From: Ananas comosus
Lineage: Eukaryota > Streptophyta > Magnoliopsida > Poales > Bromeliaceae
NCBI RefSeq assembly: GCF_001540865.1
Contig: NC_033622.1
Location: forward strand, 1,452,504 to 1,516,503
DNA length: 64,000 nt
Reading direction: 5' to 3'
Shown here in pieces: positions 12,301 through 24,827 of this stretch. The notes under the pieces are model-generated. The model saw nothing but the letters and a program-made list of their open reading frames with translations. It was not told the origin of the DNA and ran no database searches. Within the stretch, counting starts at the first letter, position 1. Each line of letters opens with the position of its first letter. Made by a program: the position numbers and the translations under genes.

Positions 12301-15300
12301 TTTTTGCATTACATTTTAAGATACTTGTATATGTTGATTATCATAGTTAAACTACTACAAGCGGAAGCATCAACATTTTGTCAGAAATATTTAAGAAAGG
12401 GTTGTTCAGACTTTGTAGTTGTTATTCTCCGTATGCTTTATCACCAAGGTTATTAAGAAATTTAACTGGAATTCACATAAGATAGATTATGTAGTTTAAC
12501 TCTTCCTCTTATTTTCACTGGTTGTATTGCCAATGTTAGTCTGTTGGTAATTGTTCACCTTGTTTTTCTTTTTCCTTGTTTTTTCTTTCTGGGTTGGCGT
12601 GCCATATTAAGCATTAAAATTCCTGACATTTACTCATGTTATAGATCTTTACAATTCAAATCAAGTAAAGTGCATTTTGAGATAATATTTCTTTTATTTT
12701 TCTTTTTTCTTAAATTTTTGCCTGTTATTAATTAGTTTTATTAAATATCATGAAGGCAACATTTGAATCATTTGTTGGAATACGAGATGACATAGCAACT
12801 TCTCAAGTTAAACTCTTTGGGGACCACCTACAGGTATCTTTAGTCAATGTCGTATCGTATTAACTCTCTATACCTTAAATTTGTGCTAACTGTAAGGATC
12901 TAACTCAGGACTTGGAGCGGAATCTTCCATTAGATGATATGTACAAATCAGAAAGTGTAGTTGCTGCTCCTATCCGTGTGATTCAGCTTCTTTACAATGC
13001 AGGGGTGAGTTTTTAGCTTTAAAAATCTTAGCCCGTTTCTTTCACTATGAGTTTTATATGTGATCATTTACTCTGTTGTTTTGCTCATAGTTGCTAACAT
13101 ATTTCCATCAACGGCAACATATATTATATGTTGAGGTTTAATTTTGGTAGTTGTTTCGGCCTTGAACCTATCTGGTTCTTCCTTGGTTCCTTATAAACTT
13201 GAATGCTTGAAAATTTGCTGAAGTTTCGAAAATGTAAATAGGAGTAAAATGAGTGGATCTGAAATTGCTTTTAGTATAACCGTTGAGATGTCACCAAACT
13301 AGGAACAAATTAATTTATTAAAAGGTCGCTTTCGTGGCTGGCACATGTACAATAAACTGTTTGCTAATGTTGTTTTGACAGAATGATTGATTGCATTGTT
13401 GCATTTACGTTGAAGGGGGCAGATCTGAGAAGTTCAGAATGTTGTTTGCCAAAACATAAAAATTTAACAGCTGTTGATACATTTATCCCGATAGAGAATT
13501 AGATATTTGGTTTTACTCTCTATTTGTTTACTACATTTGTTTGTGGCTGCTCTCTTGGACAAAGTGGAAAGTTTACTTAGAAAAGGTCTATATGTCAATG
13601 CTAATGTTACTCTCTATAGCTTATTAATAGCTAGAATAAGTTTGGAACTCCAGGATGTGAAAGGCCCTCAGACTGTTGCTTTCAATTTGCCAAACGATGA
13701 GCGCATAGTAAATGAACATGGAACATCGATGGTTCTACTCAAGAACGTCTCAGAGGCTAAGTATGTATCTTTTTTCTAGTTACAACTTCACTGAATTTTT
13801 GCCGTCAAAAATGGACAATTGACTTTGTGAATTTCTCCATCTTTTGAAAAATAGCCATTGACAAGTCACATTCTCTCTTTCAGGTTCAACAATATTCTAA
13901 AGCCGATTGCTGATGTTTGCATCAAAGAGGAGCAGAAGGAGTACATTGATTTTGAGTCTTTCTACACACACACTATTTGCCATGAGTGTTGCCATGGAAT
14001 TGGACCTCATACCATAGTTCTTCCAAGTGGTGAACAGTCAACAGTTAGAATGGTATGTGTACATATCGCATATCTCGAGTACTCCAGATAATGACATTAA
14101 TATCTCAAACATTTGTATTACTTTTAGTTACAGCGAAATGTCTAAGGAGCTGTTTGTTTTCTAGGGAAAAACATGGAAAAAAGTTTTTATGGGAAAAAAG
14201 TTTTCCATGGAAAACTTATTTTTTAGTTTTATGCCCATTTGATTTCAAAGAAAACTAGCTTTTTTGAAATCATTTTTCCAGATTTCATGAAAAATTATTA
14301 TCTTTATTTTCCAAATTTTTTTTTTCAGAAAACGAAAACACTAGTTTTCCATGAAATCTGATTATTTTTTCTTCAAAAATACTAGTTTACTTTGAAACCA
14401 AATAGACGGAAAATTGAAAAAGAGGTTTTCCATGAAAAACTTTCTTTTTCAGAAAACCTTTTTTCCTTACTTTCCCTAAGAATCAAACAGCCCCTGAGAG
14501 ACTAAGCTTAAAATGTTGCATGATCTCATATGTTAAGGAGAATGATGTAAGGAACCTCTCTCTTCAGATTACCGTGTTATGATGCTTTGAAGCCGATAGC
14601 TATGATGTCGCAATGTAATCTGCTGTTTGGTTAACCATGATGGTGCACATACTTTTATGCAAAGTTCTTTATGGATCTGTTTGAACCTTTATGCATAATA
14701 ATTTGCTGGGTTATTGTTCCTCAAATGATTTTTATTTGTTTGTTTGAAAAGCTCTCCTCGGATGCTGTGGTGTCATTGATGCATCATTCTTCCTGTTCAG
14801 CATGAGTCTCTTCCACATAAAATTGCCTGTTGTGATACCGTATAGCCCATGACACCTTAACCATTTGCATGTTTAGCTTCTCATGAGTAGTTCTGATTTT
14901 TGATTGAGAAAGGGATTTGAATTGAATTTCTTCATATTCCTTTTTGTTTCCCCCCTCTCCGTTTCCGTTAGTCTTTGTTGAATGGGAAAGTGGATTAAGT
15001 ACAAAGTTAATAGAAAAATGTGGACCTAACAATAAAGGAAGCGTATACGACATGTTATACAAGAGATTTTGGACTTCTTTGATTGCTTTTATAATTAAAA
15101 TTAAGGGATAATTACCTATACCCTTAAAAAATAGCCGACTTTCATATTTACTCTTTAAAGGTTTCAAGTAAAAAGAATCTACACTTTGAAGTTTCTTTAC
15201 TATTTTTAATATGCCCTTCTGTCAACTGATCTCTAGTCAACTTCATCCTCAGCTTAACGCCGAGTTAAAATAGGGGGTAGATTTGAAAGTTGGGGAGGGG

Positions 15301-17184
15301 TAGTACTTTTTAAGGGGCATATTTGAATGGGAAAATGAATCTTTATGTAGAATTGACGACTATTTTCGATAGTAAACTAACAAAACTTAATTCTAACGGC
15401 ATATTTGAAAGAAGTTGAGGAACTTGGATAGATTTCATTACTTAAAACTTTTAGGAATAAATATGAATATCGGGTACTTTTGAGGCGTACGTAAGCAATT
15501 GCCCCTATAATTAATTGGGAGATTGAAGTAACTCTTCATTGTCCTCAGTAGTTTAAACTTTCTTTAAATTGAATTGATTTGATCATACCTGACTAGTCTT
15601 TTTGATGATGTATAGGAGCTTCAAGAAGTTCATTCGGCCCTAGAGGAAGCAAAAGCAGATATTGTTGGCCTTTGGGCTCTGAAATTCCTCATTGACGAGG
15701 TAATTTAACATTTACTAATACACAATATCTAACTTGAACTTACAAATAATTTTTCCCTTGTGCACTATTAGGATTTCCAGGGAAATCTAGCCATAAGTGT
15801 GGCTAAGTTTTTACTCCTTTATACTTTCAAGTAGCTTAATATGAGTTTGTCCAAACTCTAAACTTGTGTAATGAGTTAAAAATTTAGAGTAATCAATCTT
15901 CTACTCGGGCTGATATCTTTGCCTAAATTTGCTATTAAATATCTAAATTTCATTAACCTTGCTCCTGTCTATTCATATTCTTGCTTTGTCAGGGATTACT
16001 TCCTAAAACTTTGGTGAGATCTATGTATGTATCATTCCTAGCAGGATGCTTTCGATCAATACGTTTTGGACTCGAAGAAGCTCATGGGTAAATTTGAGCT
16101 GTCGTTCTGTGTATTTGGATTCAAAGTTCTTCTAACTTCATATAATTAACAGGAATTGACAAATTCTATTTTGCCGTTTGGGAGCAGTAAAGGGCAAGCA
16201 TTGCAATTTAATTGGTTATACGAAAAGAATGCCTTTCTTTTCCACTCTGATGAAACATTTTCAGTTGATTTTGCCAAGGTGAGAGGCTATGGTTGCTCTC
16301 TTGTTACGTTTGTGCGTATATGTTACGTATTATGTCCTGTTGCAGATTGAAGCAGCTGTTGAGAGCCTCAGCAGAGAAATCTTGACGATACAAGCAAAGG
16401 GCGATAAAGCTGCTGCGATTTTGCTTCTTCAGAAATATGCAAACCTGACACAACCGTTACGTATTGCCTTGGGGAAGTTAGAAGAAGTTGAGGTATGATT
16501 TTTATGTAGGTGCTAGCTTACGGATATAGATATACTTATTTTCAGAATTCATTGGGAATAATATATAGAGACTCTGAAATTTAGCACTCTTGCACATTAG
16601 CGTATGAACTTTTAATTTTGGCAATGAGATTCCGTTAAACTTTATTAAATACTATAATAGGCCCCTCTCATCAATCAAATTTACTAATTATATTCAAATT
16701 TACTAATTATATAGATGTTCTGATTGCTTGTATTGCATATAATCTTATAAACCTTTAAAACACAAACATGAAAAAGGCAATAAAAATTGAAGACAGATTC
16801 ACTCTATTCGTCAATCTTGCTATTTAATTATCATGCCTAGACCAGAAGAGAAAAAAAAACAGGTTTTTTTTATGCGTTGATGTTATACGAACTTATATGT
16901 ACATGATATGCTATCAAAACAACTCAGTGGTAACTTCACTCGAGGAGAGGGACTTATTTAACTAATTTTTTGCCGTTGAAGTGTGAAATCCAGCTGATGA
17001 AGCTTTCCTCGAGCATCTCATTTTGATCTTTTCCAGCATACCTATGAAATAGGCTGCCTTTTTCTTCGGATTCATGTGTTTCCTCTTTTGACTTTTCTAT
17101 TGTTGCTTTTATCGTTTTTAGGTGCCTGTCGACATTGCTCCCATATTTGGAGCTGCAAACAAGATACTGGACATGTCATCTTGA
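3338..17184 (+). CDS. NUDT3: Nudix hydrolase 3: Nudix domain fused to a DPP III-like (M49) domain
   Basis: Exons: 3338-3420, 3513-3692, 5084-5161, 7132-7228, 7592-7725, 8402-8483, 9334-9420, 9585-9691, 9793-9964, 10637-10887, 10991-11072, 11844-11909, 12756-12833, 12909-13004, 13654-13760, 13884-14052, 15616-15699, 15993-16087, 16188-16278, 16346-16492, 17122-17184. They total 2349 nt in one frame, 782 aa; as I recall, Arabidopsis NUDT3 is about 770. The Nudix box is residues 75-97 (GHISAGD...RELYEELGI), with Asp at the usual first Glu; it spans the exon 2/3 junction. The rest resembles peptidase family M49: a zinc motif HECCH at 600-604 and a second motif EEAKAD at 633-638. Nudix enzymes hydrolyse nucleoside-diphosphate-linked or isoprenyl diphosphates; peptidase activity of the M49 half is an inference. 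No transit peptide is obvious. Exon 19 uses the AG before 16188; an upstream AG at 16151-16152 would bring in an immediate stop. Confidence 0.93.
5424..6253 (-). mobile_element. Non-autonomous Helitron in NUDT3 intron 3
   Basis: On the minus strand the element starts TCTATTAAACTATATG at 6253, preceded by A, and ends in CTAG at 5427-5424, followed by T. Just before the CTAG is a GC-rich imperfect hairpin (CCGC...GCGGG, about 5434-5452). A 5' TC, a 3' hairpin plus CTRR, and insertion between A and T are the Helitron hallmarks. The inside holds no transposase but carries a direct duplication of about 201 bp (5770-5970 and 5971-6170). The string TCTATTAAACTA recurs three bases beyond the 3' end, so the element may have landed beside an older Helitron start. 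Confidence 0.8.
7793..7946. repeat. 77-bp tandem duplication in NUDT3 intron 5
   Basis: Two head-to-tail copies of a 77-bp unit, 7793-7869 and 7870-7946, differ at only a few bases. The unit begins CTTTTAGATTG and has no coding content. It looks like a fairly recent slippage or unequal-exchange event. Confidence 0.9.
11160..11270 (-). mobile_element. tRNA-derived SINE in NUDT3 intron 11
   Basis: Read on the minus strand, 11267-11190 contains an A-box-like TAACGGTTGG and a B-box GGTTCAAGTCCC at tRNA-like spacing, followed by an A-rich tail toward 11160. It does not fold as an intact tRNA and sits inside an intron, so a tRNA-derived SINE is the better reading. Confidence 0.65.
14146..14494. 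mobile_element. hAT-type MITE in NUDT3 intron 16
   Basis: The ends form terminal inverted repeats: GGAGCTGTTTG on the left and CAAACAGCCCC on the right. The inside is AT-rich, made of repeated fold-back blocks around GAAAACTTT and TTTTCCATG. No coding capacity and no clean target duplication were seen. Confidence 0.7.
15103..15506. mobile_element. MITE in NUDT3 intron 16
   Basis: The left end AGGGATAATTACCTATACCC is matched imperfectly by the right end, whose reverse complement starts AGGGGCAATTGC. The inside is a long imperfect fold-back with motifs such as CATATTTG on both arms. About 404 bp, non-coding. Family uncertain. Confidence 0.6.
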
Positions 17185-20100
17185 GGAGGTAATTTTGCAG
17201 TATAAGTCATTAGAATGTATGATTGCTATCAATTATTAGATGCGACATTGCAGTTTTATTAGCTCAGGTGCTGTGTTCAATTTAGTAGCATAATGAAGTA
17301 ATCTATTAAATATTATGAAAGCACAGTTGGGAGCAAAAGTGGAACCCCCAAGTCCACTTTTGAGTCCTCTCCCTTTTATCTCTCTCTCACATTTTGCATC
17401 AATTTTTCCTGTACAATCTATTTTTAAGTTAGTTAATATTATAAAATTAAAATTAAATTTAATGCATGTAATCTAAACCATCTAAAACGTCTCTGTAAAA
17501 AATTCATAGAATTTAAATCTTTATAATGAGATTTTAGAAATATCGTCTATAAATTTACTTCTACATTCGGTGCACAGAATATTTTTTCTCTGCCAGAGGT
17601 TTTTTTCTGCTCAAGTATAACAATATTGTCAGAACTTGTCTATTAGTACATCGCATGCACCAAACTTATTTTTTAAATATTAATATCATAAAATTAAAAT
17701 TTAATTTGATTGATGCAATTTATGTTATATTGAAAGTGTATATATAAAAATTTATACAGTCGTCTGAAAAATAGTAGCTGCAGATGGACAGTAAAATAAG
17801 GGAGCAAATTTAATTTGATTTTTTTTTTCCGTCTTTTTCTTATTTTTCTTATATTTAGCTGCTTAGTTAGCTTCTTTTACTTTTTTTAATTTTTTTTTAA
17901 TTCTTTAGCTGCTTCTATTTTTCTTTTGCTTTCACTATTTCCTCTTTCTTCAGTTTTTTTTTTTTATTTATTTTTATAAAATCAATTCTTCTCAATGCGC
18001 AGGTTCCTTCAATAGTGATAATTGAAGAAGCAACCTTTTCCATAGTGAACTTTGTATTAGTGTTTTAAATTTTCATTTTTGAATTATCACTTTTTATCAG
18101 GGAGAGTAGGACTGCTGTGCTATTAGTCTGGAGCAGGGAGGTCGCTGTTTTCGATGATGAAATTTTGGATCAATGACCGGTTTCGTTAGACTTGATCTAA
18201 TGTATTAGAAGTATGTAGAAAATAAATTTTATGATTTTACACTATCATTTACCTAGTAATTTAAAGGATTCAAAATCAACAATTTTTAATAGATTTTTTT
18301 TGCAAGTTTAACGGTGTAGTAGTATTCAAATCATATAAAATTTTAGTTATTTTTTTTTTATATTATTACAGTAACATCAAATATATTTTTGATCTAAAAG
18401 TTTAGTGCTATATCATCGATTTTATATCATTTCGATCGATAGGGAAATGATATCGAAAACTCACAAAATTTATGGTTTAAATAATACAAGTATTTTGGAT
18501 CAAGTCTAACATATTAGATTGTTAATTTGAAAGTTTCATCATAAAAAAGGGCTTTAGAGTACGAAGGTTTTTGTGCTTCTAAAAACACACGTCCCTCTCC
18601 TATAAAGTATGTGCGAAGTTGAACTTTTCTGTGTTTCTCAGAATTTGTTCACATGTAACTTAAAAATTGAACTACAATCGTGGGAATTGTTTATAGTGTG
18701 GATCGTAAGCGTTATCCAACTATCCTAAAAGCACATGTTGATAGGAAGGCGTACTCATCACATTTAAGGGCTCAATCATGAGTTTTGATCTGACTCAACC
18801 TACTAGATGTTAGGTCTATTGTTGCCATTAGGTCTTTTGTGGACTGCAGTCCCACTTAACTTGTTAGGCTCGTCTAACTCTTTAATTTCCTGAACCTGTT
18901 ATCATAAGGCAAAAGGCTGGACCTATTTTTAGTCTAATGATAAATAGCCAACAATCCTACCCACACCACTGGGCACATGTGCATTGTTAATGCAGCATGT
19001 GGGAATCAAACCTGCGCTACTGGTTCGGATATTATTTGTGGATTGTAAGCGCTAATTAATTATTCTAAAAATACGTGCTGATAAAAACGTATTTAAGAGA
19101 TCAATTACAATGCTCACAAGTTTCGACTTGATTTAATCTACTTGGATGTTAGGTCTATTGTTGGGGCTTTTGCCGTTAGGTCTGTTGTGGATCGCAATTC
19201 TACTCAACTTATTAGGCTCACTAACTCAACTTATTAGTCTTTTGGACCTATTGGCACGGGACAGGAAGTTGGATCTATTTGTAGCCCAATAGCCAACAGA
19301 TAGCATTACTCATTTTCTCCATTATATGTATAGGATAAAGCTGCTCTTATTAAATCGTTTTCCATGATTGGATATTGGAATCAATGATTGAGCATTTAAA
19401 GTGTAGAAATTATTTTTGTGGTTTTTTAAGAAATTTTATTATTCAAACAGTTACAAGTGAACAACATTGCGAAAGTAAAGTTAGGACCTTCTCAATGCAA
19501 GATCCAAAATGTTAGATGTGATCGTTGATGTTGAGATTTTTTCACCACTGTGTAAATAATTTTTGAGGATCACTAAATTTAATTTTTAGATATTATAAAT
19601 ACTCTAGATTAACTTCAGTAGTGATGAATATCGATTAGGAGTTAAGATCAGCAAAAATGACTTAACAAGATAAGGGACTGTCTTATTAACTTCTATAGTG
19701 ATTTATTAAGGCATGTTGAATGCATTTGTGAAGAGCTTCATTAAATGTTTGGAAATGCATAATATCAAGTCCTGTATCAGAGAGGAAAAAAAAAAGTGAA
19801 AGAGGAAAATTTTAGTAACGTTTGGAAATAAAAACAAAGGGGAAAATTTTAATAACAATCCACAATCTAAGCAACTACCNGAGGCGAGACGGACCGTTTC
19901 CACCTCCGCTCTGCCGGCGAGAAAAAAAAAAGAACGATAGAAACGAAGAAGAAAAAACTTGAAAAAAGAAAAAATAATAATAAATGATATAATTCCAGAA
20001 GTAAAATCAATGGTTTAAAGTTCGGAACTGATTACGAACCGAAAAAGATGCCGGGTTATGGTTAACCGGTTCAACTAGTTGGTCGACTAGATCAATATGA

Positions 20101-20764
20101 TATCATTATTAATAATAAATTATTAAATTTTTTTGGTATAAAATGAAATATTACAAATAAACAAGATAAAGAAATATATTTTATGAAGTTTTCAAAGCGA
20201 ACATATTAAACCGTACGATCAATAATCTATGGTGAATGATAATTCAAACCGGTCCGACTAATAATCAGGCTGGTTCACCAGTTTATTGATTGAACCGCCA
20301 ATTCAGACGGCTCCATGTGGGTTTTAAAGCTTTTCGGTTTTACGGGTCGAACTGAATCGATCTAAGGACTGGATCACGATTCGGCCGGCCGGATTTGTAA
20401 AACACGGGTCGAACTGAACCGATCTAAGTTTTCGTGTATATCATTTTTTGTAATCAACCTAGCTTTGTTGGTTGCTTAATATATATTTATTGACATGCAT
20501 GTGTACTAGAAAATAGGGTTGCGTGATTTATGGCGAAATAAGTGCCAGTAATGCTTGAAAATTTGCTTGCAACAAAGCTGAGTTTCAGCGGAACAAAGAA
20601 CTAGAGCAGTGGTTTGTTCAAGTTCTGATATTGGAGTGACTAAAGGGTAGGTTGTACAGCTTCGATCGATAGAAGTGAATACTTTTAGTGTTATCATCTT
20701 GATAAAAATGTAAAAGAGTATCATAAGTACAGTTGCTTTTTCCCCTGCCTAGCCTTGATTTAGT

Positions 20765-20800
<36 letters not shown>
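17185..20800. other. Intergenic, NUDT3 3' flank, repeat-derived
   Basis: No gene seen. The NUDT3 3' UTR should occupy the first few hundred bases, but I could not fix its end. From about 18100 to 18600 the sequence resembles the long fold-back elements found at 20921-22070. An N at 19880 is followed by a short GC-rich piece. At 20332-20430 the string GGGTCGAACTGAA occurs twice. A segment at about 20690-20750 (ATCATCTTGATAAAAATG...) recurs at about 22418-22480. Confidence 0.55.
18691..19310 (+). mobile_element. Possible LTR-type remnant with two direct repeats of about 260 bp
   Basis: About 18691-18945 and 19030-19305 align as diverged direct repeats, sharing GGAT(C/T)GTAAGCG near the start, then GATGTTAGGTCTATTGTTG, and a later ACTTATTAGGCTC-like block. 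Between them lie about 90 bp of unrelated sequence. Short direct repeats around a tiny centre suggest a miniature LTR element (TRIM-like) or a segment duplication. I saw no clear primer-binding site. Confidence 0.4.
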
Positions 20801-20893
20801 GAGTTCGGTTACTATACTATCGATTGTACCAAGCTCTTGGTACTATTAACTTAATAGTACCAAGCGCTTTGTACTATCGATAATATAGTAGCG

Positions 20894-20920
<27 letters not shown>

Positions 20921-20926
<6 letters not shown>

Positions 20927-21466
20927 GCCATGATTACTATACTATTATGAGTATTGGAGTCCTCGTACTCATAAGTTGTTTTTAATGATGGAGCTTCTGA
21001 ATCGACGATCCACTCCGTTAAATGTGATCTAGAGTATTTGAAACTTCTAGAAAATAAATTTCGTAAATTTTCGAAATTATAATAAAGTCCATTAAGTGGG
21101 CATAAAATAAACGGTCAAAATCGAACGATGCACTAAAAAAAGATGATCGAAACCTTCAATTCAAGATCGGAGTTATTGATCTTTATCTATGTAGCAAATA
21201 AAATTTTCTATCAAAAATTTAACAAATTCCGATTCTTTTACACCGTTAAACTAGCAAGTATCTCATACCGACCGTAAAAAATTATCAAATTTGTGACGTC
21301 TTGATCTTAAGGTAAATGATGTCGAAAAATTATAAAATTTGATTTCTATAAGTTTTAAATGCTATAAATAACGTTTAACGGTGTGGATCGTCGATTCGGA
21401 AGCTCTATCATCGAAAACAACTTATGAGTACGTGGGCGATCGTACTCATTATAGTATAGTAGCCGG

Positions 21467-21533
<67 letters not shown>

Positions 21534-22072
21534 ATTAGTATATAGTTGAGCTAGAAACTACCGATAGCAAACCTATACTTTACCACCTATTTGTTTTCGA
21601 TGATGGAGCGCTCCAAATTGACGATCGCATCGTTGAATATGATCTTACCATTTGAAGTATTTAGAAATCAAATTTCATACATTTTCGATATTGTTCTCTT
21701 ATCCATCGAGTGGACACAAAAATGAACGGCTGAAAATGAATATTCTTAAAAAAATGATGATAGGAGTCTTGTAATCAAGATCAAGAGTATAGATCTTGTT
21801 TTAAATAGTTTAAATAATTTTCTAACAAAAATTCAATTGATTTGGATAGCTTTACGCCGTTAAACGAGAAACGCCTCATATCGACCATTAAAATTATAAA
21901 TTTTGAAACCCTTTGAACATTAGGCAAATGATGTCGAAAAGATTTGAAATTTGATTTCTAAACAATTCAGTGGCATAGATCATGTTTAACGATGCCGATT
22001 GTCGATTGGAGGCTCCATCTCGAAAACAATGGGTGCAAAAGTGCCGGTTTCTATCGATAGTATTCTAGCGCA

Positions 22073-22075
<3 letters not shown>
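20921..22075. mobile_element. Two long fold-back MITEs separated by (TA)n
   Basis: 20921-21470 begins GGCCATGATTACTATACTAT and ends ATAGTATAGTAGCCGGACC, with inner inverted matches such as AACTTATGAGTACG against CGTACTCATAAGTT. 21540-22075 has the same plan (GATGGAGC...GAGGCTCCATC). A third, shorter relative starts near 22150. Each is bounded by TA dinucleotide tracts, and a 60-bp (TA)n lies between the first two. Non-coding; non-autonomous DNA elements that target TA repeats is my inference. Confidence 0.65.
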
Positions 22076-22151
<76 letters not shown>

Positions 22152-22835
22152 AGACTGGTATACTATTGGTAGCACGGAGGTTTCCGTGTTACCAAGTTGT
22201 TTTCAACGATGCGACTTCCAAATCGACGATCGGCTACGTTAGACTTAATTTACACTATTGAAAGTATTTAAAAACTAAATTTTATAGTTATTCAGTATCA
22301 TTTATCTATCAGACCGGTAGTCTAAAAATGAAAGGCTCAAAATAAAAATCTTATAAAAAAGAATGATAAATGACTTGAATTAGGTAGTAGAGCTTCCATA
22401 TAAGTGATAACTTAGTTTTTATCATCTTGATAAAAATGTAAAAGAGTATCATAAGTACAGTTGCGTTTTCCCCTCATATGCCCCAGCCATGATTTGGTCC
22501 TGTATCATCTTTTGCCACTTTTTAGCTTTTGTGTATATTATTTTATTTACCATACGTTGTTCATCTAATATTTATCTAAATGTGTAAGAAATATTAGGAT
22601 CGAGCAATTTACGGTAAAATTTCTTAAAAAAAAAAACTAAGTTTCAGGCATATTTTTCGCCATAAGAAGAAATTCTTGATTAATCTAAAGAAGCAACAAG
22701 TCCAACCAACTGTAATATGATTTTTCCTCCCGTCTCAAAAACCTTTCTTTATGATATGAAATAGATGGTAATCTTTTATTAGAATGCACATAAGAAATTA
22801 ATAGGACCAGTACCCTATATATATATATATATATA

Positions 22836-23087
22836 GAGTCCGGCTATTATACTTTTATGAGTATAGAGCCTATTGTACTCATAAGTTTTTGGCCGTTAGA
22901 TCTACCCTTTAATCATTTTCACCCGTTAGATTATACTATTCAACCAACCACCCACTCAACCCTAGGGGGCTCACTATCAACTTAACTGTAACCATTTTCA
23001 TCCTAACCACTCATTTTTTCATTTGAATGGTCGAAAACTTATGAGTACAAAGGGTTCTATACTCATATGAGTATAGTAGCCCCAGCC
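22836..23087. mobile_element. TA-associated MITE, family A, full copy
   Basis: The ends are GAGTCCGGCTATTATAC on the left and GTATAGTAGCCCCAGCC on the right, an imperfect terminal inverted repeat, set in (TA)n on both sides. The inside contains CCGTTAGATTATACTATTC and ACCCACTCAACCCTAGGGGG, which recur in other copies in this window. About 250 bp, non-coding. Confidence 0.75.
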
Positions 23088-23714
23088 TATATATATATAT
23101 ATATATATATAGTCTAAATCGATTTTTTATTAAAATCTAATTAGAATTCTATTTAATTTAAATAGATGAAAATGAATAAAATATATCATATCAAGCAATT
23201 CTATATTTGTTAGCATTGATTTTATATATAATTAATTCAGCTTTGAATATGATTAATTAAGCCACATTTATGAAAATCCTAACACACTCAACTTTTGTCG
23301 GCCTTATAGCTCGAGCATCAATCACTCACCGCAACGAAACAAAATCAAATTCAGGTAAGGCCAGAATCATCAGACGAAACAAAAAAAAAAAAAAGGAGGA
23401 TCGACCCGCATCCGTGAGATACACTGCACTTAAAATAAGCAATTAGAGGCGAAATTGGTATCAGAGAAACTCACACTTAATTTACCGCACTACTTAAAAT
23501 GTCACGGGCATTCAACTTTTGTCGGCTTATATATAGCTCGCGCATCAATTAATTATTCACCAGAATAAAACAAAACCAACATCTCCGACTCTCACGAGAG
23601 AACGAGGCAAGGCCAGAATCATCAGACTAAACAAAAAATTTGGCTGCTGTGTCCGACAGATATTCGAATCTCAAACTGTTGACAGTACACTTTCGAGTAC
23701 AGTTTAGGACTATT

Positions 23715-23751
<37 letters not shown>

Positions 23752-23783
23752 GGCTGGGTACTATCGATAGCACCAATAATTTN

Positions 23784-24763
23784 GATGAAAAAATGTGCGG
23801 TTGGGATGAAAGTGGTTACAGTTAGATTGATAGTGGGCCCCCTAGGGTTGAGTGGGTGGTTGGTTGAATAGTATAATCTAACGGGTGAAAATGATTAAAG
23901 GGTAGATCAAATGGTAAAAAATTTATGAGTACAAAAGGCTCTATACTCATAAGAGTATAGTAGCCGGACTCATATAGGCTGGGGCTACTATACTCATATG
24001 AGAATAGAACCCTTTGTACTCATAACTTTTTGTACTATATATATATATAGAGTAGGGCTAGAATACTTGTAAAAGTATCATTGGGGTGATACTTGTGTGT
24101 TTTTAGCCCTTGGATGGAGAGATGTGAGGTTGAGATGATGGTGGTAGGTGGTGGTAGGTGGAATAGTGTTTAATCCAAGGGCTATTAATAATCAAAAAGT
24201 AGATCCAATGGCTTAAAACCTAATAGCACCATGATGGTGATACTTGTAAAAGTATCATAGCTCAACTCTATATATATAGAGTTGAGCTATGATACTTTTA
24301 CAAGTATCACCATCATGGTGCTATTAGGTTTTAAGCCATTGGATCTACTTTTTGATTATTAATAGCCCTTGGATTAAACACTATTCCACCTACCACCACC
24401 TACCACCATCATCTCAACCTCACATCTCTCCATCCAAGGGCTAAAAACACACAAGTATCACCCCCATGATACTTTTACAAGTATTCTAGCCCTACTCTAT
24501 ATATATATATAGTACAAAAAGTTATGAGTACAAAGGGTTCTATTCTCATATGAGTATAGTAGCCCCAGCCTATATGAGTCCGGCTACTATACTCTTATGA
24601 GTATAGAGCCTTTTGTACTCATAAATTTTTTACCATTTGATCTACCCTTTAATCATTTTCACCCGTTAGATTATACTATTCAACCAACCACCCACTCAAC
24701 CCTAGGGGGCCCACTATCAATCTAACTGTAACCACTTTCATCCCAACCGCACATTTTTTCATC
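23784..24763. repeat. 980-bp near-perfect palindrome abutting an N
   Basis: Arms 23784-24273 and 24274-24763 are reverse complements in constant register (490 bp each), centred on CTCAACTCTATATATATAG-type sequence at 24273/24274. I found only scattered mismatches. Each arm holds a 219-bp MITE (24050-24268 and 24279-24497) plus family A MITE material. The match stops exactly at the N at 23783. This may be a real inverted duplication or an assembly fold-back. Confidence 0.85.
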
Positions 24764-24827
24764 TGAACGGTCAAAAAGTTATGAGTACAAAGGGCTCTAT
24801 ACTCATATGAGTATAGTAGCCCCAGCC
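24576..24827. mobile_element. TA-associated MITE, family A, copy overlapping the palindrome
   Basis: A complete copy running from GAGTCCGGCTACTATAC to GTATAGTAGCCCCAGCC. Its first 188 bp are mirrored in the left arm of the palindrome; its last 64 bp lie beyond the right arm and have no mirror image. Confidence 0.75.
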
